Source: Glandiceps talaboti | Lineage: Eukaryota; Hemichordata; Enteropneusta; Spengelidae | Assembly: GCF_964340395.1 (NCBI RefSeq) | Contig: NC_135562.1 | Location: forward strand, 9,745,134 to 9,809,133 | DNA: 64,000 nucleotides | Direction: 5' to 3' | Shown here: piece by piece, positions 12,557 to 24,393 of the stretch | Layout: every line of letters begins with the position of its first letter | How positions within the stretch are numbered: position 1 is the first letter of the stretch | Notes under the pieces: generated by a model | Told to the model about the DNA's origin: nothing | What the model saw: only the letters and a program-made list of their open reading frames with translations | The model's database searches: none | Made by a program: the position numbers and the translations under genes

Positions 12557-12585
12557 TTGGAAATAAATTGGAAATATTTTCCTAC

Positions 12586-12752
12586 CTCTTATCCAGAAGG
12601 TCTTCCAGAGATTTCCAGTTCTTATTCATGTTATCCAACACATCCTTGACTTGAGTTGTGTCGGATAACCCTGGATCTTTCAAGATTTCATCTCCCTGAC
12701 TTATGATATCCTCATAAGTTGGTCTATGACCATCGGTCTCAGCAGAGATTTC
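12586..12752 (-). CDS. Module IV exon i
   Basis: It encodes EISAETDGHRPTYEDIISQG and LDNMNKNWKSLEDLLDK, phase 2 end before gtagga. It is separated from exon h by a 9.8 kb LINE-bearing intron and is flanked on its 3' side by (TC)n and poly-A tracts, 30 bases away. Confidence 0.92.
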
Positions 12753-13800
12753 CTGTAAAACGGAAAACAGATGCATATTTTCAGTCTATGCTCATGGCGT
12801 GCATTTTCAGACATATTACGCTAAATCCCTGATACAAGGCCTAGAGGACTGACTGCATTAATGGATGCTAAGATGGAGGTGTGTGGTGTGTGTGAGTACA
12901 CTATAGTGAAGGCCATGTTGCTTGCTGGAGAGTTCAGACTGCTACAAGTGGAGGCAGACTACACGGAATGACTTTACGGTCACCTGATCTTAAGCTGTTC
13001 CGCCCTATTTACTCTTTGGAGCCTTTGTTTGCCTTTGCTCTTTTTTTTTTTTTTAATAGTTACAAAGTTGAACAGTTGATCTTTTGCAAGGGTTCACATA
13101 TTTTACACATACAGAACACAAGTACTGCTCTGCTTTTTCACCCACCAATGATAAACTTACACCTTTCTCAGTAACCGACCATTTTTCTAAAAAAATCATG
13201 GTCCACATGTTTAAACATGTCCTTTAATTTTCAGTGAAAATTAACTAAATTTTGGGCTGGGAGTGTTTTTACTTCATTAATTAGTCAGAAATTATCTAAA
13301 CTTTGATGATATAGGGTAGAATTTTTTTTAAATTCAATTTTATATAACATGAAATGGTACAGTCAAAAAGGTCAATGATGCCTAGCAACTAGCTAAATGC
13401 CATCCACACACAACAGAACAAAAATACTTTGAAAAGGTACTAGTAATTTAGGAAGAGTGCTTGTATATGCGGGTAATACGCCCCTCTTTAAAAGATTTAA
13501 TTTCTATGTGTAGGGAAGCAAGATCTGTGCAATGAGGCGTAGCACAATAATGGGGGTTCAAGGGTCACTTTCCCATCACCTTTACCACACCTGTTTGCCT
13601 ATCAAACACACATACTTTATGACCCAGAGTGATTTGTCTACTTAAACTAAAGGGGGAATGATTCCTTATCTGTTGGCTCATTTCTATGTTCCCTCAACAA
13701 GACTTATTGACAGCAAAATGACTTGCTTAATTTAACTACAGGAGAGATTCCAATAAAACCCCTGCCTCTTCATAGTGTTTGAGGATCTTTGTTATTTGTA

Positions 13801-14036
<236 letters not shown>

Positions 14037-14768
14037 CTTTCTGACACAAAATTGACTTGTCTAACCAGTAGTAATCAGTCCCTTTTCGCCTTTTGTGATT
14101 TTCCACATTTTTGGGGTGTTTGCCCTTGAGACTTTCTGACATCAAACCGACTTGTCAAAATCTAAGGAGTTAGCAGTGAAGGTCTAATCAATCCTCTTGT
14201 CATTTGTATTGTCTTCAGATATTCCCTATTTTTTGTGTTTGCCTTCCAGACTTTCCGACACCAAAACGAAAAGTCCATTCTAAGGAGAAAAACTCTTGAG
14301 ATCCTCTTAATAGTGTGGATGTCAATGTGATAATTGAATCATCTCCGAGTAAAGAGATCTCCTGATCGAAACCCAACGGATATAGCCTCTAGACTTAGAC
14401 CCTCGCTACATCCTTGAAATTTTCCTGAGACCCTTGCTACATCCTTGACATTTTTTGATCTTGGCTATAATCTTTATATACTCATTACAGATTTATGGCA
14501 ACACACAGTTATGTTTACACAACGGAATGACTTGTCAACAATCAAGTTGTCCAATATTTGTGTATAGAAATTAGCAACCACTTGTCAGTATTGACATTCA
14601 ATGTACTATGCAGTGATGGTAGTCAATCAATATGGTATGTTAACCTTAAAAGGCCAAGGCCTCCTTCCAAGGTTCTGGTTTATGTTGTTATCTTATCAGT
14701 GGATCAATGAGGATTATATATTTAGATTTTTTTTTGACCAGGACAAACTTTTTCTATAACTCTGCCTT

Positions 14769-14959
14769 GTCTGGATGCCAATGTGGTTTCTAACCCTAAA
14801 GAGAGATTTGAAAGATTTGATGAAGGACAGGGCTTGACAAGTCTGCCAGACAACTGTGTCTCACGTCTGGTCTTATAGTCTAGTCGCTATATGAAATCGT
14901 TACAATTTACACCTCCACTCACTACATTTTTAGTTTAGTGACCATGTTGGCATCCAGAC
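14769..14959. mobile_element. Short inverted-repeat element (GTCTGGATGCCAA family)
   Basis: GTCTGGATGCCAATGTGG at the left is inverted at 14942-14959 with 2 mismatches in 18. The right half carries CTATATGAAATCGTTAC, also found at 7158-7176. Related single ends occur at 7152-7204 and 8795-8815, so this is a dispersed family. Confidence 0.65.
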
Positions 14960-15695
14960 TACTCGTCATGGTAAGACTTTGTATCTGCACTTTAGGGGTT
15001 GCAAAATAAAGTTGAAAGGCAATGATAGTACATATACCAACTGTTTTTGCTAAGGGCATATGGTAAGTACTAGTAGGTAAAATCTATTGGGGTTCCCATG
15101 TCATATTACCGGGGTTCCCATACAAAGTAACGATAGACTCTTTAGGAAATGCTGTCAAACTCTGCATCCCTCTGTCTGATAGTACATACACCTTTGTCTG
15201 ATAGTACCTTTGTCTGGGCACTTTTTAAAGAATGTGCAATAGCCTGAGGGGCCTAGCAGCTGACTATCTCATACCTATATTTCATTCCTAATGTTGGAAC
15301 TGGGCCTTAGTGTAACACTAACAAAAAACACATTAGTGTGAAAATAGTTTGAAAGCGGGGCTGGTGCCAAGGTGTGGTGAGGATGTGATATAGAAGTTGT
15401 TTATTAAACAAATGGGTTAAATGTCAAAGAATCACTTTAGTCTGGAATTCATACTATTCAGGTCTGCATAGTGACAGGCCCACTGGTATGCATAATATAA
15501 CATCAACTTTCAATGTTTGTAATGGGACAGGCTACTTTCCACCCACACAGTTATGTATATCATGTGACTTGTTGATCTTTAAAATGTTGACACTAAGGCT
15601 ACTGATATTGACTGTTTGTCTTTCCTTTTTCTTTACTTGTTATTTATTAAATACCACCACTGCCACATTGTCGTCGTCATTGTTCTTGTAGTCAT

Positions 15696-15766
15696 CACCA
15701 CCACCACCACCACCACCACCACCACCATCATTGTCATTGTTGACATTGTCGTCATCACAGTCGTCG

Positions 15767-15810
<44 letters not shown>
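15696..15810. repeat. (ACC)n then (TCA)n microsatellite at the LINE 5' boundary
   Basis: About 30 bases of ACC repeat, a mixed GTCGTCATCA stretch, and about 44 bases of pure TCA that stop exactly where the LINE 5' UTR appears to begin (CGCCATATTGG). Confidence 0.95.
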
Positions 15811-15811
<1 letters not shown>

Positions 15812-16027
15812 GCCATATTGGAAGGACGTGTGTTGGTGACGCTCCGCAAGTGCTCTGGTTTACGCCTTTTAAGAAGCCGTAAGTTTTACAGAGAGACACA
15901 AGCTGTCGTGAGTACATTGCTGTAACGCCACTCAGCTAAGTTTTAATCTCGTTCTGTGGTCGCTACAGTGTATTTTGTCAGTTCTCGTTTCGTTCCCTGC
16001 CACGGCCGGAACCCGTAGGTGGACAAG

Positions 16028-17623
16028 ATGGCCACCTGCGGAAACCCCCGGTTCCGTGGCTTGACCCGAAAACATGCAATACGATGCAGTAACATTGATG
16101 GTATACCCGTTGAACGCTATGTTCATGAAGTAGCAAGTATCATAGGTGGTGGAAACATTGCTGCTGCCTCTAGAATGAACAAGGCCGTAGTAGTTTTTCT
16201 TTCAAAACTAGAGGATGTTGAACAAATGGTCTCAAGCAGTTTCGCCATTGACGACGAAATGGTCGAGGTGGAACACATGATAAAACCGGCAGTGAAACTC
16301 GTTCTTTCAAATGTACCCCCATTTATACCAAACGAAAATATAGAACATGAATTGAGAAGGTTTGGCAGAGTTGTCGGTGAAACTAAAGCCATTCCTCTAG
16401 GGTGTAAAGATGCTTCCCTCAAACATGTCATGTCGTTTAGACGACAAGTCTACATTTTATTGAATAATGATGTCCCCATTAACGGAGTTATACATGTAAA
16501 ATATGAAGAACGAGTATACCCTATTTACGTATCCATGGACGAATTACGGTGCTTTGGGTGCGGCAACAAAGGTCACATACGAAAAAATTGTCCATACAAA
16601 ACAAATTCGTCAAATAAAGAAAATAACGATAATACTGATAAAGATACTGTAACAGAAAACATGCAACTTGTTAATGAATCAATAGATGCTGAACTTGAAC
16701 ATGCAAATAACGATAAAACAGTCCCAGATAAAACAAACGAATCAACAAGAAACAACAATGAAAATGCAAATACCGATGACACCGAAGCAATGCAAGGTGT
16801 CACTGAAATACCTAAGCCAAATGGTTATGTAAATGAAAATAGCACATCTGTAAATTCTGAATTACAAACAAATGCTACATCGCACACCAATACCACAACC
16901 AAAAGAAAACGAGTCAGACAACACAGTGAACCAACAACGACAGAGGACGTGGACACAATTCAACGAAACAACGACAAAACAAATGAAAATAACGATCGTT
17001 CTGTAAGTCGAAATGAAGACATTGTTACGAACAGCACAAAACATTCTAACGAACAAACAGACAATATACAAGATCCCAAAGACAACAACGACGAAGAGAG
17101 GGTACGAACCCCTCCTTCCCCATCCCTCTCTTCTATACCTAAAGTCTCCTTTGACTTCCCTTCATCCTCTTCCTCCTCCTCTGCCTCCCCTCTCTCCCTT
17201 GTTATTTCCGAGACGCCTTTCTCGAAACTAGGCTCGTCGCAAGACATTTTCTTTGATACGCAAACTTCAATGGAAGACATTCAAGTGCAAACACAAAATT
17301 CGTTTGAAATTCTAAGCTACAATTCTGATGATCAAGACAGCGAATCAATAGCATCAGAGCTGTCAGACTTATCAGAAATATCAGAATACAAACTAATAAA
17401 ACCAACCGCCCTTGTAGAATTTCTTGAGGAAATAAAAGGGTCCAAAAAAGTTATAGAAAGATGCCAAGAATACTGCGAAGATACAAAACTTCTCGCGAAA
17501 TCATTTCAAAATTTACGCCGATCTTCACTCCTCTCCAATCAACAAAAAATGCGTGTTCAAAGAGTCCTTGTAAAACTTCACATGTTCTTAAAGACTCAAC
17601 GGTCAACCCAAGTCAAACCATAG
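16028..17623 (+). CDS. LINE ORF1 protein, CCHC zinc knuckle, nucleic-acid binding
   Basis: 531 residues from an ATG in good context (aagATGg); the frame is open a little further upstream without another ATG in view. The N-terminal part has an RRM-like stretch (VKLVLSNVPPFIPNENIEH, ELRRFGRVVGE). A single CCHC knuckle follows at residues 175-188 (CFGCGNKGHIRKNC, C-x2-C-x4-H-x4-C). Then comes a long Asn/Thr/Glu-rich acidic region, a Ser/Pro-rich patch and a short predicted helix (LVEFLEEIKGSKKVIERC). ORF1 proteins of this group coat the element RNA in the retrotransposition particle. The stop TAG at 17621-17623 lies in the same frame as ORF2. No disabling mutation is seen. Confidence 0.9.
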   Translation: MATCGNPRFRGLTRKHAIRCSNIDGIPVERYVHEVASIIGGGNIAAASRMNKAVVVFLSKLEDVEQMVSSSFAIDDEMVEVEHMIKPAVKLVLSNVPPFIPNENIEHELRRFGRVVGETKAIPLGCKDASLKHVMSFRRQVYILLNNDVPINGVIHVKYEERVYPIYVSMDELRCFGCGNKGHIRKNCPYKTNSSNKENNDNTDKDTVTENMQLVNESIDAELEHANNDKTVPDKTNESTRNNNENANTDDTEAMQGVTEIPKPNGYVNENSTSVNSELQTNATSHTNTTTKRKRVRQHSEPTTTEDVDTIQRNNDKTNENNDRSVSRNEDIVTNSTKHSNEQTDNIQDPKDNNDEERVRTPPSPSLSSIPKVSFDFPSSSSSSSASPLSLVISETPFSKLGSSQDIFFDTQTSMEDIQVQTQNSFEILSYNSDDQDSESIASELSDLSEISEYKLIKPTALVEFLEEIKGSKKVIERCQEYCEDTKLLAKSFQNLRRSSLLSNQQKMRVQRVLVKLHMFLKTQRSTQVKP

Positions 17624-17626
17624 TTA

Positions 17627-20600
17627 ATGGATCACAAACTCAATAGAACACTTCTTAACCTAGCTGTTACACTACTCGTGATGAGCTCTATATCTGCAAT
17701 CACATGGAATGTTAACGGCTGTCTTGACCCACTGAAACGCTACAATATCTTCTCACACTTGAAATCAAATCACAACAACGTCGACTTTTACTTTCTTCAA
17801 GAAACACATTCAACTTTAGTAAATCAAGCTCAGTGGCAACTAGTTTGGCGCGCACCGATTTACTTCTCACATGGAACAAGTAGCTCAGCTGGTGTGGCAA
17901 TAATGCTAGCACCAAATAAACAGTACAATTTGATCGCTTGTAATAACGTAATCGATGGTCGCCTACTACATTTACACTTAAACATCAATAATCAGACCTA
18001 TCATCTTATCAATGTCTACGCTCCAAACGATGGAGAGGAACGTTTACGCTTTTTCACACACCTTAAAAAACTCGTTAGTAGCATTGAAAACGACACAATC
18101 ATCATTGGTGGAGACTTTAATTGCACTCTGAAACCAGACTTAGACAGAACCTCAGAAACCGAAACTCACCTAAAATCATCACACTTGCTATCATCAATAA
18201 ATCATCGCTTCAAATTGTCCGACGCCTGGCGTCACTTTCATAAAAACAAACGCAACTACACTTGGAAACGGGGGGAACACAAATCTCGAATCGACACCTT
18301 CTATATAAACAAAGCCTTGACAACAAAAATAAAAAATGTGTCCATAGCTACATCAAACAACTTCTCAGATCACTGTATAGTTACACTCAACCTCTCCCCA
18401 CAACATGTATGCAACAAAAACCCCGTGTGGTGCCTCAATACAAGCATACTTGATGACGAAGACTACTACAAACTTATCAAACAATTTTGGGAACAATGGA
18501 GAAATGAAAAAAATAGGTTCAAATCTATTCAATCTTGGTGGGATATTGGCAAACATAAAATTAAAGAACTAAGCAAACAATACAGCTTCCAATGCACCTT
18601 AAAACGGAAACATCTAAAACAAAACCTCCTCTCCGAAAATGAAAGACTAGAACCCCTTCTACATGAACATCCTACACTGACTGAACAATTTAATCAAAAC
18701 AAAGAGATCCTTGATGGTTTAGCCAAGATTGAAACAAACGGAGCAGCTATTCGTTCACGTCAACAACATATTTATGAATCTGATACAAATAGTAATCTCT
18801 TTTTCAACATCGAAAAACACAAAGGTCAACGTAAAACAATTACTCAACTAAAACGCCAAGATGAATCAATTACCGAAAACCCAAAAGAAATACGACAAAT
18901 TACTAGAAATTTTTATGAACAACTTTTTCTACCAGAAACAACTTCTGAAAGTGCCCAAAAAAGTATCCTCCACAACCTTCCAAAATTGAGTCATGAAAAA
19001 TCAGAATTCTGCGAAGAACAAATTTCTTTTGATGAACTCACGTACGCCCTCAAACACATTTCTACAGGCAAGAGCCCGGGTATTGATGGACTACCAGGAG
19101 AGTTCTACAAAAAATTCTGGCCTATCCTTGGTCATGACCTCCATGAAATGTTTTTGGCCTCAATCTCGGACGGTATCCTTCCTATTTCCTGTCGTCGTGC
19201 AGTCATCACATTACTACCAAAAGCTGGTGATAACTCGTTACTTAAGAACTGGAGACCAGTAAGTCTATTGTGCGCAGACTACAAAATTTTAACGAAAGCA
19301 TTGTCTTTCCGCCTGCGTAGCGCATTAGGAGACATCATCCATATTGATCAGAGCTACTGTGTACCTGGTCGTCAGATCTACGACAACATTAGTCTAGTCA
19401 GAGATTGCATATCTCACTGTAATGAGTTAAACCTTCCTTTAGGTGTCATCGCTCTAGATCAAGAGAAAGCCTTTGACAGAGTGCACCATGGGTATCTTTT
19501 CAAAGCTCTTGAAAGTTTCGGTTTTGGAAAAAACTTTAGAAACTATATCAAACTTCTATATACTAATAGCGAAAGTCTCGTTCGTGTCAACAATACAATC
19601 ACCAGCCCAATTCAATTTTTACGTGGGATAAGACAAGGGTGTGCTCTATCAGGACAACTATATACAATCGCAATAGAACCTCTATTAAACAAAATAAGAA
19701 CAGAAAGCAATATTACAGGTCTCAAAATACCACACTCTGAAACCGGTAAAATAAATCTCTCTGGCTATGCCGACGATGTTGATATATTTATCACTAGAAA
19801 CGATGATTTCTCAAAACTACAACGGTGCCTCTTAATATACGAAAGAGCAAGCAATGCACGAGTAAATTTAGCCAAATCGAAAGGTTTGTGGGTCGGAGAA
19901 TGGCGTAACAGAACAGACCATCCTCTTGGTATAAATTGGAACCCTATAGGGTTAAAATTTCTCGGCACTTATTTAGGTAACACCGCAAACCACATACAAA
20001 AAAATTGGGAAGAGAGTATTGACAAAATCAAATCTAAACTAACATGGTGGTCCAGGTTCGCACCAGCGATGTCATTTCATGGACGAGTCACCATCCTAAA
20101 TCAACTGATCGCTACCAAACTTTTTCATCGAATAGTTTGTCTTAGTCCACCACCAGCAACAATACAGGAAATTCAAAGAATATTTCTCGACTTCTTCTGG
20201 CAGGGCAGACACTGGGTATCAGCCGATCTAATTTATACCCCTCGTCAAAACGGTGGGCACAATCTAATACACATCCCCAGCCGTATTAACGCCTATCGCT
20301 TGCAATATATTCAAAGGTACCTATATTCCGGCCTTAACCATCCCGTTTTCACCTTTACTAACTACTATTTCAATCGTATTCATAACCTTCATTACAATGC
20401 AAGACTCCTTGCCATAAACATTCCTCAAATCACTCAAAACATTCCAAACTTTTATAGCGATCTTTTGAAAACCTGGACCAAAACCACAATAATAAGGAAA
20501 GACGGACCCAATACAATAGAAACTATCCTCGCTGAACCACTCTTTCACAATGACCTTATTAAACATTCTCTACATAACGAGCCTCTCATTCTTAAGCACT

Positions 20601-21580
20601 TTATCGATGGTGGCATTACTAGAATTGGCCACCTGATCGACCCTGTGAACAAAAATTGGAAAACGATCGATCAATTACATAATAAGATATCAATTCATTC
20701 TACCAGAATACTCGAACAATACATAAACACTTTAAAGTCTTCAATTCCAGCTAAATGGACAGAAAAAATAAAAATGTCTTTCCAACAAGACGTTGACCTT
20801 AACGTAAAACAAAACGTATCTCCAGACTACTTCGAAATAGTGTTCGACGATCCTAAACAAGACATCCTTCTAAACTGCCCGTTATATAAAACTGCAAAGG
20901 GATCAATATACAAATGTCTCATTATGATAAACTTCTACACTAAGAACCGAAGTCGCATTGACACGGTCTGGAGAGATATCCTCTCCATACCAAAAAATGT
21001 TAAACCAGATTTCAAATCCTGCTATACAAATCTTACTACGAAACTTGAAGGCGATCTACAATGGAGAGTGTTACATGGGGCGTATGCAACAGGTAGTTTC
21101 ATGCATAGATTAGGCGTCACCAATACTGCAAACTGCGTATTCTGTAATGATAAAGACGATCTTCTTCACATATTCCTCGAGTGCCCTCGTCTGATACCTC
21201 TTTTCAAACTTCTCCGTAACATCTGGCACAAACTTATGGGAAGTGAAGGCAAAAATATTCACTGGTGGTTCGTTTTAGGCCCACCCTTTCACAAAGGTCG
21301 CACTGATAAAAACACTCATGCTTTACTGAGCTACATTCTCACTACAGCTAAAACCAGCATTCATATTTCGAGAAGGAGGGTAATCAATGAAGAAACCAAA
21401 GCTTCGAATATCGACGTAAACAAACTATTCAAAACACGCGTGAAACACCGAATTTCAAATGACTACGTGTACCACAAAATTTACACTAGTATCAATACTT
21501 TTGAAACTAATTGGTGCATAAATAATGCAATCGTTTCGATTGAAGACGAAACACTTGTATTCGCCGATATCATTAAATAA
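17627..21580 (+). CDS. LINE ORF2 polyprotein: APE-type endonuclease and reverse transcriptase
   Basis: 1317 residues. Endonuclease motifs are WNVNG (27-31), QETH with Glu59, GGDFN (161-165), SRIDTFYI and SDH (247-249). Reverse transcriptase motifs are SPGIDGLPGEFY, LKNWRPVSLL, ALDQEKAFDRV, GIRQGCALSGQLY and YADD (714-717). A C-terminal finger C-x2-C-x7-H-x4-C sits at 1170-1186, within NCVFCNDKDDLLHIFLEC. The protein nicks target DNA and primes reverse transcription there. All catalytic residues inspected are present. The ATG lies three bases after the ORF1 stop and in the same frame. Confidence 0.95.
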   Translation: MDHKLNRTLLNLAVTLLVMSSISAITWNVNGCLDPLKRYNIFSHLKSNHNNVDFYFLQETHSTLVNQAQWQLVWRAPIYFSHGTSSSAGVAIMLAPNKQYNLIACNNVIDGRLLHLHLNINNQTYHLINVYAPNDGEERLRFFTHLKKLVSSIENDTIIIGGDFNCTLKPDLDRTSETETHLKSSHLLSSINHRFKLSDAWRHFHKNKRNYTWKRGEHKSRIDTFYINKALTTKIKNVSIATSNNFSDHCIVTLNLSPQHVCNKNPVWCLNTSILDDEDYYKLIKQFWEQWRNEKNRFKSIQSWWDIGKHKIKELSKQYSFQCTLKRKHLKQNLLSENERLEPLLHEHPTLTEQFNQNKEILDGLAKIETNGAAIRSRQQHIYESDTNSNLFFNIEKHKGQRKTITQLKRQDESITENPKEIRQITRNFYEQLFLPETTSESAQKSILHNLPKLSHEKSEFCEEQISFDELTYALKHISTGKSPGIDGLPGEFYKKFWPILGHDLHEMFLASISDGILPISCRRAVITLLPKAGDNSLLKNWRPVSLLCADYKILTKALSFRLRSALGDIIHIDQSYCVPGRQIYDNISLVRDCISHCNELNLPLGVIALDQEKAFDRVHHGYLFKALESFGFGKNFRNYIKLLYTNSESLVRVNNTITSPIQFLRGIRQGCALSGQLYTIAIEPLLNKIRTESNITGLKIPHSETGKINLSGYADDVDIFITRNDDFSKLQRCLLIYERASNARVNLAKSKGLWVGEWRNRTDHPLGINWNPIGLKFLGTYLGNTANHIQKNWEESIDKIKSKLTWWSRFAPAMSFHGRVTILNQLIATKLFHRIVCLSPPPATIQEIQRIFLDFFWQGRHWVSADLIYTPRQNGGHNLIHIPSRINAYRLQYIQRYLYSGLNHPVFTFTNYYFNRIHNLHYNARLLAINIPQITQNIPNFYSDLLKTWTKTTIIRKDGPNTIETILAEPLFHNDLIKHSLHNEPLILKHFIDGGITRIGHLIDPVNKNWKTIDQLHNKISIHSTRILEQYINTLKSSIPAKWTEKIKMSFQQDVDLNVKQNVSPDYFEIVFDDPKQDILLNCPLYKTAKGSIYKCLIMINFYTKNRSRIDTVWRDILSIPKNVKPDFKSCYTNLTTKLEGDLQWRVLHGAYATGSFMHRLGVTNTANCVFCNDKDDLLHIFLECPRLIPLFKLLRNIWHKLMGSEGKNIHWWFVLGPPFHKGRTDKNTHALLSYILTTAKTSIHISRRRVINEETKASNIDVNKLFKTRVKHRISNDYVYHKIYTSINTFETNWCINNAIVSIEDETLVFADIIK

Positions 21581-22426
21581 TATCACTATGTTCGTTATTT
21601 CTCTGCTCGCCAATACTGCTTCCCGGCAACCGTGTACGTGTACCTACGTGTATTTTGTTTGCATTTATGACTTGTTTATTTTTATTTTTATTCAGAGAAC
21701 ACTCACACACACTCTGCGCAATTGCTTAAGTGGCCTGTACATTTGCATTTTAACCTACTCTTCTGGAAAAAACAAGCTATCACAGCCAACTCAGCTGTTG
21801 TCTCGAATCAACACAACAAATGTATAACTTTCACCTGCTGTCAAGTACAGGCCACTCGCTATTGCGGCCTTGACCAGAAAAAGCTCTGGGCATCGTACTC
21901 CTCACGAGGCTGTGCCGACACGTTGAGATTTGTTCCCCCCCCACTTCGCCCTACCCCCTGGAACTAATCGTAACTGTCACTGCAGTCAGCCTAATGGTCG
22001 GCAGGGACACACATACTTACCATTCTGCTTTCTTACAGCTCAAGTCAAATATTTGATTGTATATATAGAATCGTTGGATGTACATTGGAATACACAATGC
22101 TGACAACTACAATAAACCTGTCCTTTTTCAACACGACATGACTTGAACCAAAGTGTTTGACGTCATGCCCCCATATAATTAAAGGCTGAAGTTTAAAGAG
22201 CCAGCAGCTGTATACAAGAAGATTCCTTAGCTGTACATTCGAATCACATATATGAATCGCAGAATGACATTTTCATGAACACTTTCTTCACATTTGTCAA
22301 TTTGTTTTGACTTGAACCCAAAACTTTGAACAGTTCTTTCCATGCCATTGAAACGGGCATTTTGTTTTTTCTTTTGTAAAGTATTTTTTAACAATGTAAA
22401 TAAAGTTTCTTGTGAAAAGTCAAAAG

Positions 22427-22427
<1 letters not shown>
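21581..22427 (+). other. LINE 3' untranslated region
   Basis: No long frame. Two AATAAA signals occur, near 22110 (CAATAAACC) and at 22399-22404, the latter about 25 bases before the (TCA)n tract, as expected for the element's 3' end. Confidence 0.6.

Positions 22428-22491
<64 letters not shown>
22428..22491. repeat. (CAT/TCA)n microsatellite at the LINE 3' boundary
   Basis: Sixty-four bases of pure trinucleotide repeat, in the same phase and strand as the tract at 15767-15810 on the other side of the LINE. It is intronic, about 30 bases from the exon h donor. Confidence 0.97.
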
Positions 22492-22492
<1 letters not shown>

Positions 22493-22523
22493 CATATTAC
22501 ACACACATGAGACCCCTCCTTAC

Positions 22524-22841
22524 CAATAATTTACTACCAAGTGCCAACAATTCCATCCGTGTCATCTCCTTAGATTCCAGCTCCTCAACAGTCGGAAGAA
22601 CCCAGTCTTCCAAGTCGTCCACTTTATCCAGGAATTCATTGAGTTTATCTTGAACACCTTGCAGGTATCCACTACGTTCCTTGGTACTATCAGTAACATT
22701 AGCATATCTCTCATTCAGACTGTCTAGTTTGTCCTTCACAGTCTTGGCCACTGAGGGCTCACTATCTTGGATCAATTTAGCAGCTGACTCATTGACCGAC
22801 TGTATACTGGGTTTGTGGTTGTCAATATCACTTTCCAAGAC
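22524..22841 (-). CDS. Module IV exon h
   Basis: It starts VLESDIDNHKPSIQSVNESA and contains LDSLNERYANVTDSTKERS, the Trp motif DDLEDWVLPTVEELES and MTRMELLALGSKLL before gtaagg. The donor lies only about 30 bases from the (TCA)n tract at the LINE 3' end. Confidence 0.92.
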
Positions 22842-24393
22842 CTAGAAAATACAAAAGTGAAGACCAAGTAAGAAGCCATAGAAACGAAAGAAATTCTTTA
22901 CTTCTACTTCCCAATATGCAATAAATTCAGAAGTAATATTTTTTCAGTATGCGGTAAAATTCAGAAGTTCTGTACAGTTATAAGCTGAAGGCTACAGATA
23001 ATAGATAAATTTTTGGTTCTTTCTGAATTTGAAGGTATTTGATGTACTTTTTGTCCTGTGTACCCTCTAATGATAGCCAAATTTTGTTGTGGTTAAAATG
23101 ATAAAAACTGGCATTTCTTGTCAGTCACCACATAATAAGAGATAGGAAACACTAAATTTTGGTGCGTCAGTAGAAATTGTGTGCGTCAGTGGCATGTCAA
23201 ATTGGCTTAGTGAGCACACTGTTTTTGCCATAATAGACATTTTATTCCATAGTCATGAGAAAGACATTGACAACAGTATGTGAGAAAACATTCAATACAG
23301 TATGGTACCATTACATATAACTTTTTCACGATTGTCAATTTGTATACAAAAACTTTCAAACTGAAAAAAAATCCAAAATATGATTTTTTGGAAATATTCT
23401 TTGAGACTATAGTATACCATATGATAATAGATTAAAAAATGTATAGGCTACGTACGTAAAAAGAAGGTATTTATATTTTCTTAAGTTAAACAAGCAGTTC
23501 CATTCTCTGATTATCATGCTTTTTACATGAGGAACAGTAACAACAAATGCAAAGAGAAACAACGACTTGTATAGTTTTTATTGGAATCTAAGAGAAAAAT
23601 TTCGACTCAAGAGAAGACAGATTTTCATCATTTTAAGATAAAAGAAAAGTCAGAAAATATCTCATTTTCATTTAATATGTAAAAGACATGCAAGTGATCA
23701 CCCAGATAATAGTTGTCTTACTATATATACCCATAATTTAAATATGCAAAACATTCTGCTTATATGGCAATCGTGTGTGAACTTTGACCTCATGTGTGAA
23801 CTATGACCTCTGACCTATATTGCCAGGGTCAGTAGTAATTTCTTACCAAAGGAGGAGGCAGTGCTGTACTCAGCTTTGGGAACAAAGGATAAAATACGAC
23901 TCAAAATTAAATGATAAACATGAATAAATTAAGAGATAAAATTAAATCAATAAAATAAATTGAGTACAAATATTTATACAAAAAACACTGGAAATGGGAG
24001 AGAAAGTATATCTATGTAAATTATAACGAAATATAGATTTTCTTTTCTTTTTTTTACCAATTATCTCACTTGAACACTTTATGCAAAATATAGTTGCAAT
24101 TTCCCTATAGTTTTAGAATAATTTTTTTAACTATGTAGAGAAAAAGATGAAGTCTTAGTGTAGTGTCAACTATTCATTACTTGCACACTGAGTTTATGTT
24201 AAGGGGTCTTACCTCTTACCTATATCTTACAAAAAATAAACCCTGACCCCCTATCTAGAACATAAATGTCTATCTGGTATCGACTTAGTCCACTGTTCTA
24301 CGGTCTGGCTGATGGAAGTGTTACATCCCAGGATGTGTCATGCTATAAAAGTATCTATCAGAAAACCAATGCTGTACACAAAATTTTTCTTAC

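Larger units (their letters stand above)
15811..22427 (+). mobile_element. Full-length Tx1/L1-like non-LTR retrotransposon (LINE)
   Basis: A 6.6 kb element, antisense to the host gene, in the module IV h-i intron. It has a 5' UTR of about 217 bp, ORF1 with a zinc knuckle, ORF2 with an apurinic-type endonuclease, reverse transcriptase and C-terminal zinc finger, and a 3' region of about 850 bp with AATAAA at 22399-22404. Both ORFs are uninterrupted, so the copy is young and possibly active. (TCA)n tracts flank both ends; exact termini are inferred from these. Clade assignment (Tx1 group of L1) is from the ORF1 architecture and ORF2 domain order, without a phylogeny. Confidence 0.88.

Noticed and set aside
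15616-15925. Poly-Ile, poly-Asp and poly-Ser frames
   Set aside because: Produced by the (ACC)n and (TCA)n microsatellites beside the LINE.
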